DNA of 64,000 nt from Cristatella mucedo (GCA_009760855.2 WPIO01000005.1:1644001-1708000), one strand, 5' to 3'; numbered from the stretch's first letter, positions 11,190 to 23,544 are shown. Numbers and translations are program-made. Notes: generated from the letters alone by a model not told the origin.

Positions 11190-12160
11190 TGAACTAGTTA
11201 GGCTGTCTTACTCTTGTAAAACTCAGTAGAACACGGCTTTAGCGATGTCCTCTGGCTGAAATAGGCCAGCTTGACTGTGATATAGATATGCTCACACGAT
11301 GAAAAGTTGTTTTAGAATTGCACGCCCAAATTACGGGCAGACTTCACTGGAGCGATACGTGATAAACCAATCTTGAGGGTGAGGACTTGTAGCATGGGTG
11401 ACATTAGGCTTGGCCATAACTACTAGGTTACTATTATCATCGTCAAGCTTAAGAAAATTAGAGACAAATTTCGTCGATTTCAACGGTGGCAAATGTCCAA
11501 GTGCAAATGTCGTCGATACAGGCTGCAAGGGAGGGAAGTGGTACTGATGAGCAGCAAGGTTTTAAGGGGTCAAAAGGTAGGCAGAGCTGGGTGTCGTCGG
11601 CGTAGCAATGGAATCTAACATTGTGTTGGGCGCTGACAGAGGCCACATTGAGAGCTTAGATGGTGAACAGAATAATGCCTTAGACCGAACCATGCGGTAC
11701 CCAATACTTTAAGGGTTCCCCTGATGGCGGATAGTCATTTAGATCTGCACTCTGACATCTCACCCTGAGGTAGGACCTAACTCCTTAGTTTACCGTTGTG
11801 CTAGTGACTCTTAGCCTGTCGAGAGGCGTCAGGGAAGCATCGTTTGGTCAGCAGTTTCAAATGCAGCTGAGAGATTCTGGAATCACGGTGGTCGTTGGTC
11901 GTCATCGGCCAAACCGTCAGATCACGAAGCTGCTGCGAGACTGACTCTGAGGGCACCCCGTTCGATGATAGATACGACCTGGATGCGACAGGTAAGGATG
12001 GCAGTGTGAGGCAGACGTGCTGCAGCAGTGTGTCGCGAGACGTCGGAGAGGGGAGCTAGCCGACCTAAAGTGGCTACCTTTGTCTGTGCCTATAAAGTCT
12101 TGAAGTTTCATGTCGTGTGTCTCGTAACGAGCCATCTGTCGTTCGCACGGCATGACTCAG
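11190..12160 (-). mobile_element. Strongly decayed LINE-B-like fragment with RT box
   Basis: The minus strand retains HCYADDTQLCLPFDP (the RT catalytic YADD box with its LINE context) near 11540-11620, then a decayed LKLDDDNSNLVVMAKP segment nearer 11400. Similar decay patterns are shared with 26995-27840. Frameshifts break it into ORFs of under 80 codons. From about 11900 onward the match is only suggestive. Confidence 0.65.
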
Positions 12161-12270
12161 AACCCACCGTTCACGGTGGAGTGTTTCCGGTGAAGAGGCG
12201 GAATTAAGCAGGCGGCTGACATGAAAATATATTTGGGTATACAATTATTAGTAGATCATATGAATTCAGT

Positions 12271-12279
12271 CTCTCTCTC

Positions 12280-12345
<66 letters not shown>
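12271..12345. repeat. (CT)n microsatellite
   Basis: Nearly pure CT dinucleotide over about 75 bases, flanked by unique DNA. The ORF running through it is a repeat artefact. Confidence 0.95.
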
Positions 12346-12349
<4 letters not shown>

Positions 12350-13837
12350 GACCAGAGTACTCTACCTTATGTACAAGCAAACTGTATTCCTATCAAGACG
12401 CGAGTTCAAAAGCTCTGCCATGCTGACCTCATACGCTAGCACCCGAGCTCATATAATCAAGAGGCGGTTCCATTCTTGAACGACGAAGGACTAGCGGTCC
12501 ATCTCCTACTTAAACTTATGATCTACGAGCCCTGATCCGGGGAAGGTCGATCGTAGTTATCTCCTCCAGGTTACAGGTCTCCCCAGGTTACAACCGGTGG
12601 CCGTCGTAAGCAAGCCTCCAGAAAAATCAGTGATCTCCACATAGGTTTTGCTTATCCTCTCTTCGGTGTTGGTCTATGCTCAACCCGTAGCCACGTGCTT
12701 TCACACCGGTCCCCTGGTGAATCACAGACGCGGGTAAAGTGAATAGAAGTCACTTAAGCAAAAGAATTAAGTACTTCGAGATGCGAATACGAGAGCACCT
12801 TAGAGCAGAGACGATAAGATACCACATCACCGAAGGCGTCCATAATGTGACGCCGAAACCAAGATACGTTGAGTGAAGTGAACGAGGTGCAGAGTTGGGC
12901 ATAGTTTAGCCCAAGGACCCACTATCCTGTTCTGCTGATCGAAGTAAATGTCTGTGCTATATAGATCTGCCCGACCTACTATTCGTGCTAGACCGGGCTA
13001 AAGAGTGGCGTTGGCGGGACGCACGGAGAGCCGAGATACTTGATTAAGCCCCTATGCACACTTCGCATTAATTAATAAATTGGAATCACAGATGACCCTG
13101 CGGCCCTACTATCGGGTCTCCATCATAAACCTTAACACCCAATGAGATCTCGTTCAGCTCCAGACTAGCAAGTGAGTTGCAATGGCTACTCCTAGCACCG
13201 GAGACTCGGGCCGATGGGGAGGCATTAGCGGCGGTTCGGCTAATGACTATCGCCGACTCAAGCTACTCACTGTCTGTGGCAACATTACCTTGAAGAAGCG
13301 CACCTTGATGCTGTCGTTCTAACCGTGTACTTTCGTGTCGTGATTGATCGTCCCACTTTGGTTAGTTCGCTCCTCTGGTTTCCGTTATCTGCCCCTGGGT
13401 AAAGCTGAGCCCGCGGCTCGTCGAATAAGAAAGTCCCGGTCCTGCTTGGTATGGAAATCGCTAGCGGAAAGCATTCGTCCTTGCAAAGCACTCATGCCCA
13501 GGCCCCGAAGTCAGCTCCAGGCTCCAGACTCAAGCCAAGTGGAGCAGTGGAGCGGGAGCCAAGGGGAGCTGCTTCTCCTAGTCTGCTCCTTGTGTGGCTC
13601 TCACTGGATCGCTCGCTGGCACTTAGCTTCACTTGGTTTTAACGAGGATGGCTCGAGGAACGTGTGTGCTCATGTAGCCAGGAAGATTATCAGAGATCAA
13701 TTAGATAAGTCCAAACGAGCGACGGAGAAAATGCGACACAGAGAGAGACTTACTTAAGGCCTACAAATCTGGCAATAGAAGCGACTACATGGATAGACGA
13801 CACGATCTGGCGAGTAGGGCCGACTAACACAGTATAA
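12346..13837. other. Intergenic DNA, nothing recognised
   Basis: Moderate GC sequence without repeat families I can match or an exon with recognisable domain. The ORF at 13344-13757 has no identifiable motif. I looked for tRNA- or rRNA-like structure and saw none that is convincing. Confidence 0.45.
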
Positions 13838-14120
13838 CAAAATAACAAAAATTATACACAGTATAGCACCCTTAGAAAACTTAATCTGTCTCTAGGCATT
13901 TTACATTTTCTGTAAAGGAAGCATGATCAAATGGTTGCGAAATGGTATCGAATGGTAAAACGTCACAATGTCAGCAAATATAACACGGTTAGATGTACCA
14001 GACCCAGTGTCAACAAGTAAATACGGTTAAAGGCAGCATGAACAGTGTCAGCACGCAGGAGCACTGACACAGGACGAATCACAAGAATCCGATAGAAAAG
14101 CTGCGATAGAAAAGCTGCGA
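13838..14120 (-). mobile_element. LINE-B 3' tail fragment
   Basis: On the minus strand this is the 3' UTR of LINE-B: the block rich in CAGTGTCAGCACGC-type sequence, then the conserved terminal segment (TTTACAG...AATGTAAA, AGATTAAGTT) ending near 13840. It is severely 5'-truncated and has no coding capacity. Confidence 0.7.
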
Positions 14121-15117
14121 TAAACTGGCACGTTTTTTTGTAGCTTCTTTAAAACACACTTTAGCCGGGATGCAAGGCAGGCGGGAAAACGAAGCAAGTA
14201 AGCCGTCAGCAGAGAGTTTCAAGCGAATTAACGAGAAGGATGAACCAATCTACGAATAGTCACCAAGATTTGAATCTTCGAGAATAACGACCTCACAAGT
14301 TTAGCGTTCAGCTCAAGTAGCTTAAGCGTGAGACTTTCCTTCAAGAAAAACGAGAGACTAGCGAATATGCGGCGACCGAAGACTAAGCCTGAATTAGACC
14401 GCACTGCTGCTTTCCTGTTGCTACACGTGCAAGCAGCTTGTTTCTTGTTGTACTGTAGAGGTAGGTCTGCACCAGCGCTCGAGATCGCAGATCTACAATA
14501 GGGTTCACCGTACCGCAATTACGTGTGGGGGTAGCTCTTTTTATCGTTAACCCCGACCAACCGGTCCACAATAAGCTGTCGCTTTTAGAGCTCAGTTGTT
14601 GCTGGGTGTATTTTAACCGAACACCAGTCATGCATTTCGCAGACTTCCTGCTGAGTACTGGGGGGGGCGGGTGAAAGACTATTGCGAGGTTACAATTCTA
14701 GTCGGGCCGCCAGGTGCCACTTGGTACCATCATTCGTTACCTTGCTAATGCTGCGATGGACAGCTTAGACAAGGCCAACGTGTTTGGGCTGTTCCGATCT
14801 GGGACTCAGGCGATTACATTATATAGGGTAGAATACGTAGCACCGGTCGCAGAACGTCAACAGCAAGAGCCACCTATAGCTTTATTCCTGGTGATAGAAA
14901 CGATCCTCTTGAGACAGCAGCTCCAGAGCTTTCATACAGAAATAGATTCGAATACGGCACTGAAAACGTCACGACGCTTTCCAATCTTATTATGACTGCC
15001 CGTTTCAACTGCCGACGCCGAAGGTACGTTCGGTGTTTTAGAAGTTAAGTAGAGCCGCCTTCGGACGTCATTAGGTGCTAACTACCTCAGCGATGACGTA
15101 CTTGCATATGCACCGGT
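14121..15117. other. Mostly unassigned DNA, possibly extending the LINE copy at 15118
   Basis: No gene is supported. The ORF 14714-14995 contains RSGTQAITL, which might be a decayed form of the LINE motif FQSGF...HST and is in the right orientation, but the match is weak. Confidence 0.35.
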
Positions 15118-15745
15118 CGTCAGAGGAGCCTTTGAAGCAATGGTAATCCCCATGGTCAATATATTTTGGCAATTTATACTCTCCCGCTTACCGAATTAAT
15201 CGCAGAGCACAATCTAAGCTTTAAATTCTACGCAAATGACACACAGGTGTACTTTTACTTTGATCCCACCTTGGCCATCAGCACGTAAAAATTTCTCAAC
15301 TCTCTTTCTGTATGTATTGCTCACCTTTGCACATAGGCGCCAACACGCTTTCTCAGATTGAATAACAATACAGCCAAACTAATTTGTATGGACATAGTCT
15401 TGCTCAGAAATTGAAAAACCTATTCCTCAAACTGGGCTCTGTCAACCTATTTTCTGTAGCCTCAGTACGAAATCCGAGGGACACATCAACACCACAGTTA
15501 AGTCTGCCTACTTTCAGCTACGTGACTACGAAAAAATTTGAGCCAGCTTAGACAGGGAGGCAACATCCGGCTTATGTACTTGTAACGTGCCATCTCGGCT
15601 CCTGTAATTCGCTGCCTGCAGGTCGTCTGGCCTGTGCAATAAAGCGTGCCCCTTGATCTTGAGTGCGAACTCAAGACCACGTCCTTCATGACGCTGCGCA
15701 TGGTCACGATATACACCGCGGGCATTTCTTATACAGTGTAGTAGG
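15118..15745 (+). mobile_element. LINE-B-like fragment with mutated RT box
   Basis: Plus-strand frame contains FKFYANDTQVYFYFDP near 15220-15275: the RT catalytic box with the first Asp of YADD changed to Asn. It is followed by LINE-typical sequence through 15500-15740 (TVKSAYFQL-like). Frameshifted and inactive. Confidence 0.7.
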
Positions 15746-15749
15746 AGTC

Positions 15750-15802
15750 TTTTGTAGAGTGCCCTAAGGTACCGAATCTCTATCTAGCGCTTCATGGGTC
15801 AC
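15750..15802 (-). mobile_element. LINE-B-type 3' tail remnant
   Basis: The conserved terminal segment (here GTGCCCTAAGGTACCGAATC followed by TCTATCTAGCGCTT) appears in minus orientation immediately after an opposed LINE fragment. It could be a short truncated LINE-B or the tail of a SINE using it. Confidence 0.5.
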
Positions 15803-16388
15803 TGCAATAGAAGCAACAGCCGGGCAGCGATGAAAAGCGAAGTATCGCACGCTTGCGCGCTTGCGCGCAAATGCGAAACACGCAAGAATCACGCTTAGAT
15901 TAGCAATGCTTGAGCATGCCCAAAGAAGAAGAAGACGCTCAGGGTCGCTGGCTGCTAGAATATCACATATTATATCACAAACACGCACACACATACACAC
16001 ATGTATGCATATAGATATATATATATATATGCATATTATATGTTATATATAATATATAAAAATATATATATATTTATATCACATCTAGCGGTCCTCTGGC
16101 GCTGCCGAGGGTTTATGGCTTTTTTATGAGTTTAAATTTGTGAACGCAGGTGAGTCACGGCCTGCAGAGAAGGGGCAGTGGGAACGCGTGGCGCAGGAGA
16201 GCACGGTCACGTTAGCCGTCGCGCCGCGAGCCCAAATACAGAGCTGTTCTTGGACATTGGATGCTTCCGTACCGTCGCTTCCTTGCTGTCGGGGCGTCAA
16301 ACCACAGAATCCTCGTGTAGCAACATCCACTGAGACAGGCTCAGATAAGCAGTCAAAGCACCCAGGATAGCGACAAGTCATCTCGGGT
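15803..16388. other. Intergenic DNA with TA-rich stretch
   Basis: 16010-16085 is TA-rich, with ATATAT runs interrupted by GCATA. The remainder has no gene or matched repeat. Confidence 0.5.
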
Positions 16389-17456
16389 GATGTATCTCCG
16401 TCTGTAACTCCACAAAGCCATACAGACTATTGGGTGTTACGAAGGAGAGTTTTGTATAGCGCACTCACAGCCTAAGCGGCTTTCGGTACGCATTCGGTAG
16501 CCAACAGACTTCGTCTCGCGCAACAAAGAGAAAATGGGAAGCATAGCAGAGTCAGGAGAGCAGTTGAGGTAGTGAGTAGCGTGGAAGTAGCAGCTCAGGA
16601 CCGCTGAAAAGGATGTGCCATAGTCGGCAGCAGGAGAGTGGTTGTCGTTTCCTAAGAAATTGTGGAAGCAAGCTCCACAGTCTAGGACCTGCAGAGCTAA
16701 AGCTTCTGTTGCCAATGGTCTTTAAGCGGAGGAATAGAACAGCTAATTTATTGTCCATACAGGACCTGAAGGCACGAAGAGACTAAAACTGGTGCAGAAG
16801 TTCAGCTAGGTATGAAGGAGCCAAGCCGTGGCGGGCTTGTGGATCAGTGCAAGAAATTTGCTCTGTATCCGTTGATCAACCGGCAACCATCCAAGCTCTT
16901 TCAGCAAAGGAGACACGTTCTCAAACCTCTGGGACTTGAAGACTAACCCTGCAGCCATATTTATAGCCAGCTGCTGCGGCCTAGTTGCTTTCCTTGGTAG
17001 CCCAGCCAAAAGGGAATTACAATAATCAAGCCAAGACAGAACTAAAGAGCTAGTCAAATTTTTTGCAAGCCACTGTGAAAGACAGCTCCTAATCTTAGAT
17101 AGGGATCTGACGTGATGGCTAACTGTTGAAGCAGTCTTCTGAATGAAGCTTTTAAAATTGAGGCAGCTGTCGAAAACGACACCTAAATTTTGAGCACGTG
17201 GTGATGGTTGCACAACAGCATCACCTATTAGAAGAGCAAAGCCTTTTAATCCAGCCACACGCTTAGGGTGTTCTACGAGCAGCAGTTTGGTTATATCGTC
17301 ATTTAGTTTCAAGAAGCTTTTCAACATCCAGGATTAAATTTCGGCAAGGCAAGCATTCACTTCATCAGTTTCTGCAGCAGATTCCGAAGGATTGAATGAG
17401 AAATAACTTTATCGTCACCATACAAGTGATATCCTATTCCATGGACCTTAATCACT
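16389..17456 (-). mobile_element. LINE-A 5'-truncated copy
   Basis: Closely similar to the 3' third of the copy at 3853-6712, in the same orientation. The minus-strand ORF 16806-17327 retains FLKLND, SPRAQNLGVVFDSCL, SWLDYCNSLLAGLP and LKELGWLPVDQRI. The region 16437-16758 retains the NKLAVLFLRLKT and SAGPRLW blocks in shifted frames. Homology stops abruptly at 17456, inside the segment that follows the RT box in the longer copy, as expected of 5' truncation during target-primed insertion. Confidence 0.88.
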
Positions 17457-18315
17457 ATGCAAAAGCACGTGGCTACTGCTCTTACGCATGACGTTCGCAC
17501 TTTCTGAGCACACAAACAAGAAAAGAACAGTTCCTGATTCGTTTGAAGCCAGTTGTAAGGCGCGTGCGCTATGCGAAAGACCTGCTATATGCGCACATAT
17601 AAATATACTTGCATTCTCTAGAGCAATGTACCAGCGAAAAATCAAGGGCAACTCTAACCTTGCGTTGGAAGTCGAGTTGTAGTGTCCGCCGGCATAGGTG
17701 AGGAGCCATCTACTGGTGAGTAATTTTGCATTTCTTCTTAATTTAAAAAAACCGTAGACGAAAGTAGATGGAAACTAAAAATCAAGTCTAAAAAATTAGG
17801 TGAAGTTCGCTTGATAATATGATTACTAGATATACTTCGAATTCACAATTCATTGTGAAAGCGCGAGTTGCTGCGCCGTCTGCAAATTAGCACATGGTCT
17901 CCTGATATATTTGACACGGCACTTTTCATAGCCGTATTGTCGTAGCAGTATTATAAATATCATAAAGGGCACAACAATGTAAATGTGACGTCGGTGACTT
18001 GTGTTTGCGGTACGGACTTATCCACTACCTCACATTCAAAATTACCTAAGATTGGCATTCAGGCTCAGTACATAAAGGCACAATACATACTTGTACCGGT
18101 CAACCGCGTGCATACAAATACGACTTGCACAGTACCCTAAGACAATTGAATCCCTGCCTTACGAGCACTTACGTCAGTCCTCCTGGTCGGAACCCCAGCC
18201 ATTCAAGTCACATGTAGCTTTGTATAGCGCGCATTGACTAGCGAACTACGCCAATCAGCGGCACAAGAGTCCCTTCTAGGGAGTATATACGGTAACGTAA
18301 TCAAAATAAAATTCT
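17457..18315. other. Intergenic DNA, nothing recognised
   Basis: AT-rich unique sequence. The two opposed ORFs at 17448-17682 overlap and have no domain. Confidence 0.45.
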
Positions 18316-18480
18316 AGCTGATTAAACAGCCTCTTTTTGTAGAGCGACAGAAGAGCCTTTACGGCTATCACCACCGCTTGCAGTGGCGATAAACGATCGC
18401 TCACCGCAGGAATCGAATCCAAGACCTCGGGACCGAGGTCGTGAAAGCAACCGCCTTACCTGGTGTGCCATCACGGTAAT
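18316..18480 (-). mobile_element. tRNA-derived SINE
   Basis: Read on the minus strand: an A-box-like TGGCACACCAGG, then 40-50 nt later a B-box-like GATTCGATTCC, the internal RNA polymerase III promoter of a tRNA-derived SINE, followed by a body ending in GGCTGTTTAATCAGC. The same body recurs at 29195-29392, and more diverged forms occur at 31955-32105 and 59389-59540. Confidence 0.75.
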
Positions 18481-18785
18481 GCAACTATCCGACTAAAATG
18501 TGGCCTGCATCTACCATGCTATTTACTTTATTAACCCTCCCCCATCCCGACCGTAGGCTATTCTATAGCTATGTTAACTGGGCCGCACTTCCGGAAGGTG
18601 CATCCGTGGCGTTGCACGAAACCGGACACCTGCAGCATCTGTACAGCGATTATAGTTTTTCGTCAGCCGCCGGACCGCTGCCCGCTGCCGCGACTGTCGC
18701 AGCGAGCGCAGCCAGCGCCGCCGTCGACGTGCAGCGCGACCACGTGGCAGGCTGCCTCTCCTTTGGCTCGGACTCAGATTGAGTC
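18481..18785. other. GC-rising DNA upstream of the minisatellite
   Basis: Contains a 94-codon open frame (18498-18782) with no ATG-dependent support from splice sites and no recognisable domain. Treated as non-coding. Confidence 0.4.
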
Positions 18786-18789
18786 TCCT

Positions 18790-18882
18790 CCCCTGCCCCG
18801 GGTAAACTCGCCCCGTGTCAACCTACCCCGGGTAAACTTGCCCCGTGTCAACCTGCCCCGGGTAAACTTGCCCCGTGCTGCG
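18790..18882. repeat. 30-bp minisatellite, about three units
   Basis: The unit CTGCCCCGGGTAAACTTGCC followed by CCGTGTCAAC repeats three times with one or two substitutions per unit. It lies at the start of the CpG-rich block leading to GPCR-2. In one frame it reads as a PRVNL repeat, but no gene model supports translation. Confidence 0.9.
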
Positions 18883-20418
18883 ACCTCACGTGCGCTTACT
18901 CACAGCATTCGGGTTCCAAAGGTTTTTCGCATGCGTTTCATACCTAGCAATGCGGAAGTAGAATGTCGGCTGTTCGCCGAAAGCCGCCTCGGCTAAACCG
19001 CTCGCACGTGGAACAGCGCACAGTCTCTTGGGCCGGAGCTCGGGCCCCAGCGCCGGGGGCAGAGTGCCGCGGGCAGAGTGCAGTGGCCGAGCCGGTGCGC
19101 CGCGGCAGAGTGCCGGCGCGGCGAGCGAACGTGCGCCGATCTTTCAGCGGCGCCGGAAGCTGCAGCGGGGATAGAGCGCACGCGCCGGCGACCCGGTCAG
19201 CGTAGCATCAGTTACGTGTAATCGATCGCGCGAAGTCGCATAATGTCGGTGGCCGCGGACGACCACTCCAGCGGCGTTCGCTCGGAGCCGTTCGCTCTGC
19301 TGTCGCGCTCAAGAGCGACGTCTCCGATGGCTGGCGCCGGCAGCCGATCGCCAGGCCGCAGGCGACGGCGACGTCAGCGACGCGCTGAGCGAACGAAATG
19401 AGCGGCGGCAGCGGCTCCGTCAGGCGATCGCTCGCGCGGCGATCGATCGCTCTGTCAGGCGATCGATCCCGTGGTGATCGATCGATCGATCGATAGATCG
19501 ATCACTCTGTCAGGCGATCGCTCGCGCGGCCTCTGCGCATCTCGCGGCGCCTCCTCCCCCTTCCGAGCTCGGTCGTTGCGGCGGCGCGGCGCCAGCCTCT
19601 GCCCTTCAGCGACCGCGCGCGCTGCGGACGTGCCGGCCAACTGAGCGCAACTGAGTCGGGGTCAGAAGTCTGTGCGACTGAGCCCTGGCCGGCGTGGTGC
19701 CGGCCGCGAAGATGAGGCGCGCGGCTGCCGGCACACTGCGAGACCGGCGTGACTGTTCGAAGTACAAGGAGCGGCCTTGCGTCAGCCAGCGTGCGGGCGG
19801 AGGGGCCGCCGAACCGCGCGGCGCTCAGTGTGAGCAGCGCCGCCGCCGCCGCCGCCGCTGCCGCTGCTTCGCGCCGCATGGTGCCTCGTAGCGCCGCGCG
19901 GTGCCTCGTAGCGCCGTTGAATCCCGCTAGCTGCTCGCGGCTTTGACTCACACAGACTGACGCTGAGACATACTAAGACGGATACTTCTCAGAAGCCGCT
20001 CAGTTTTACTCACGCGATCGCCGCAGGGATTTCCCGAGCGGAGGCCGCGGTTTGTTTGCGGCGGCGGCGGCTGCGAGCGGAGCGCGGGTTTGCCTTGAGT
20101 CGGATCGAGTTGCGTCCAACTACGAGCTCGTCGAGTCGCAGGCTGTGAGTCCAGTTTGTTCGCTTGCGCCCGCCGCCGTCGCCACCGCCGCTGCAGCGAC
20201 GACCTGGCGGCTCCCTGCTGCCGCTCGATCCAGGCAGGTCATGTGCCGGGCACTTGCGGACGTCGCTCGCGCTGGCGCTGCTACCGCCGCCGCCGTCGGT
20301 GAGGCTGCGATTCTTAGTATTCCGCGTTGCCCCATTTTGCCTTTTTTTTGCCGTTTTGCAGGTTTGCGGCGTCCGAGCGTTTGATCGCTTTTCTAGCGCT
20401 CCACGAAGGGCACCCGCT
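18883..20418 (+). promoter_or_regulatory. CpG-rich 5' region of GPCR-2, probable 5' UTR with short intron
   Basis: Long CpG-dense block with many spurious ORFs on both strands. At 19410-19530 a segment containing CTGTCAGGCGATCG is repeated around GATC tetranucleotide runs. A good acceptor (pyrimidine-rich, TTTTGCAG, ending 20361) precedes GTTTGCGGCGTCC. A matching acceptor and GTTCGCGGCGTCC occur at about 30320-30337 upstream of GPCR-3. A GTGAGG donor candidate at 20299 would make a 63-bp 5' UTR intron. The conservation between the two flanks favours a real non-coding exon boundary. Confidence 0.45.
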
Positions 20419-20709
20419 ATGACTGCGCCACCTGCGGTGGCGGCGGCGGGAGCCGCGACCGCGCTGCTGGACGAGTGCCTGCGCGCCGACACGCCGACCA
20501 GGTGCCTGGCCACCAGCTACGCCTACCTGATCGGCTCTCCCGCGCTCCTGCTCCTCGGCACCGTCGGCAATGCGTGGATAGCGTGGGTCGTGACCAGGTT
20601 CAGCCTGCGAAGGAGCCCGACGGCGGCCCTCATCCTGGCGCTGGCCGCGATGGACACGCTCGCTCTCTGGGTCGGCCTGGGACGGCACTTCATCCTCCAC
20701 CTGACGGGG
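20419..20709 (+). CDS. GPCR-2 exon 1 of 2 (N-terminus, TM1, TM2)
   Basis: 97 codons from the first in-frame ATG; the open frame upstream has only non-ATG starts. The N-terminus contains Cys20 and Cys29. TM1 holds Gly50-Asn51 (N1.50). The first intracellular loop is RFSLRRSPTA. TM2 has LALAAMD with Asp79 (D2.50), then LWVGLGRH. The phase-0 donor is GTAAGT at 20710, and an unspliced reading would stop six codons later. From 20467 to 20794 (exon plus 85 bp of intron) the DNA differs from 31460-31787 at only four positions. Joined to 24434-25198 it gives 351 residues across a 3.7-kb intron that holds a GA microsatellite and a LINE-A copy. Confidence 0.87.
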
Positions 20710-20794
20710 GTAAGTAAAGCTTTGTAGCGTCCGCTACCGCGGGGGTGGCTTCCGCCTTTTCGGGAAGTGGGTGGCCACTTCATCGATGGAAGTG
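20467..20794 (+). repeat. Duplicated 328-bp block, copy 1 (partner 31460-31787)
   Basis: Same length and no indels relative to the partner, with four substitutions: two non-synonymous, one silent, one intronic. Similarity ends sharply on both sides. It covers most of exon 1, the splice donor and the first 85 intronic bases. Confidence 0.93.
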
Positions 20795-21251
20795 ACCGGC
20801 TTGCGGGCTTTGGCTTCGCTTCTGCTCTCGCGCTCGCGTGGCCGCTCGCACTGCGTCACGCGTTCGAGCGAGCAAGCGAGCCTGCGCCGAGCGGCCACAT
20901 GAAAGCGATAGCGCCGCTCGGGGAGCGGCGGCGGCGGTTACACGCGCAATCCTTGCACCCGGCCGGCTGGTTTCGCATGCGAGCCTGTTTGCAGCGGAAA
21001 ACGGTGGGCAAATGCAGAATCGAGCGGCTCGAGATCGCCAGTAAGAGCTGGCGCTTGAGCCGCCGCTGCCGGATTGATTTATTTCTCTGCAACCACCGAA
21101 GGCAAGAGCAGCGTCCGGCTAAGACAAGCTTCTCTGTGCAGCACTGAGTAGAGACTTAACGGCTGTTAGTTACTAACCATGTAATAGGAAACCTTTTCGG
21201 GGGTTCGTGAGAGTTGTACCTTGTTTGCATATGTGTGCTGACTCTGAGCAT

Positions 21252-21253
21252 GT

Positions 21254-21322
<69 letters not shown>
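21252..21322. repeat. (GA)n microsatellite in the GPCR-2 intron
   Basis: About 70 bases of pure GA, then a degenerate GGAGGGAGAGG tail and GGAC/GGAT tetranucleotide repeats to about 21390. Confidence 0.95.
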
Positions 21323-21325
<3 letters not shown>

Positions 21326-21390
21326 GGAGAGGTGGAGAGAGAGACGAAAGGGACGGACTATCGGTCGGACGGACGGATGGGTGGATGGAC

Positions 21391-22889
21391 AGACGGAGAT
21401 TTAGTTCTTTGAAGGCGGTATACAAAAGTCCTATTATCATTACTATTTTATATTATATATATATACTATTATATATACTACTATTTTTATTACTAGGGCA
21501 ACCTGTCTGTCGGCAAGTGGCACTAGGAGAGAGTTTCTTTGGCTGCCCGTTATGAACATGGATTTTGGGCGGGCAGCCAACGAGAGCCATCTCCGTTTGT
21601 CAGAAGAAAGGCGCGCAGTTGATAGGGGACGGCGCTAAACACAGATGCGTTAGCGAGTGCGCGCTATCGCACTCAGGGATTGCCGCTTTCGTCTTTTCTC
21701 CTGGCTATTTTGGCCAGCTGCTAAATGCGCGCCGGCGGCGGCGGCGCGGCTCGGAGGGAGGCGGTGCACTCGCACCAGCGCGCGTGCCAACGGAGCAGAC
21801 GACGAATGCAGCCGTTTTCGTTTCGCCCGCATCGACCGTCCCACTCCGTCAGTGGAAAAAAGGCAGGCAGGCAGGCAGGCAGGCTTCGCAAAGCGTACCA
21901 CGAGCGCCGCGCCGCGCTCCGCAACGGGCGGGTGAGGGCGCTTCGCAGCCCGCGGGCGCCGAGCCAGCGGAAGCCGCCGAGCCAGCTCGACGTGACGGCT
22001 GTCGAACTGCTGGTGGCCAGCTCGCCGCGCTCCGCCTCGATTCGGCTCGAGCTGGGTTTCCTTTGCTAGCGGCGCGATCGGCATCGAAATTGCTGCCGCG
22101 TGTGCGCGAGCCGCCGCCGCCGCCGCGGCTCGTAGAGCGATCGTTTACCAATTGCTTGGCAACGGCTGCGAGAGGTGACATCGGTCGCGACTCGAAAAAG
22201 TGCTCGCCGCCCCGTATTGAGCGCCTCCTCCTTCCCGCTTAGCCGCTGCCCGCTATTGGCTAGCCTTCGAATGACAGCGAAGCTGCAGGTCGAGCCTGCA
22301 GCCCGAGTCGTAGCGCAAAGGTAAGGTCGCATTTAGCGACCTCGATCGTTGGTTCGAGAATCGACGAAGGCATTCTTTCCTTGACAGCTGCTAGCATGAG
22401 CGACTGACAACCACGAGCCTCTGCCTCTGCAGCTGTAAGTGAGGCTGCGGCATGTGCAGCTTTTTACCTTTGACCGCGCTTGCCGGAAAGTAGTCGGCTC
22501 TCATTTTTGGGGTATATTTCCAGGGGGCTCGCTATTTCGTTCTTGGACTGACGGTGCCGTACATTTATTGGCTGGGGCTAAAGAAGTTAGCTGAGGGCGT
22601 ACGTTCCTAATTCTCGGTGCTCACCGTCATCGCAATAACTTTAGGCAGAGATGAGCATGGGTGCTTCCTTGGTGGTGCGAGGCGATCGCTTCCACTAGGA
22701 CTTTGCACTGGACTTCGAACGCAGCTACCAAAGTCAGTATAATGAGAACGTTGTGGGAGACTAGATCTGGATGCTGGCTCGTAATAGCGATTTACGGTGT
22801 GTCGTCAGCCGATCTCACACCTCCAATCAACGGGCGGAATTCTGGGTGCTCGTGACCCAGGGGTCAGGTGCTCGCTCTTTAAGCTCGAG
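21391..22889. other. GPCR-2 intron: CpG-rich block, no exon recognised
   Basis: 21700-22260 is CpG-dense with a (GGCA)n run near 21861-21885 and overlapping ORFs on both strands. None of these ORFs has a domain. The rest of this stretch is unassigned. Confidence 0.5.
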
Positions 22890-23544
22890 TAGTCCTGCCG
22901 TGGGAATTCCCTTTTAGCTGGGCTGCCAAAGAAAGCCACTGCAGGCCACTGCAGCGGACTATGGACATGGCTGCAAGGCTGGTCTTCAAGTCCCAGCGGT
23001 TTGAGCACGTGTCTTCTTTGCTGAAAGAGCTAGGATGGTTGCCGGTTGAGCAACGGATACAGAGCAAAGTTCTTACGCTGACCCACAAGGCCCGCCACGG
23101 CTTGGCTCCTTCGTACCTAGTTGAACTGCTGCATTAGTTTTAGTCTCCTCGTGCCCTCAGGTCCTGTATGGACAATAAATTAGCTGTCCCATTCCTCCGC
23201 TTAAAGACCGTTGGCGATAGAAGCTTTAGTTCTGCAGGTCCTAGACTGTGGAACTTGCTTCCACAATTCTTACGCAACGACGACTACTCTCCTTCTGCCA
23301 GCTATAGCACATCCTTTTCAGGCGGTCCCGAGCTGCTACTTCTATGCTACTCACTACCTCAACTGCTCTCCTGACTCTGCTATGCTTCCCACTTTTTCTT
23401 TGTTGCGCGAGACGAAGTCTGTTGGTTACCGAATGCGTACCGAAAGCCGCTTAGGCTGTGAGTGCGCTATACAAAACTCTCCTGCGTAACACCCACATGG
23501 TCTTTATGACTTTGTGGTGTTACAGATGGAGATACATTACATTT
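22890..23544 (+). mobile_element. LINE-A 5'-truncated copy, intronic
   Basis: Plus-strand family match from the LAGLP region through KSQRFEHVSSLLKELGWLPV and the NKLAVPFLRLKTVGDRSF / SAGPRLWNLLP blocks to the 3' tail GGAGATACATTACATT. It lies within the GPCR-2 intron in the same orientation as the gene. No functional domain remains. Confidence 0.88.

Noticed and set aside
12346-13837. Search for rRNA or tRNA genes in a unique, moderately GC-rich stretch
   Set aside because: No cloverleaf or conserved rRNA segments could be recognised.
18790-18882. Direct repeats resembling a short CRISPR array
   Set aside because: The repeats are contiguous without spacers and the DNA is clearly eukaryotic; this is a minisatellite.
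19502-20513. Minus-strand ORFs of 149 and 167 codons upstream of and over GPCR-2 exon 1
   Set aside because: GC-rich DNA lowers stop frequency. They have alanine/arginine-biased composition without domains and oppose a well-supported exon.
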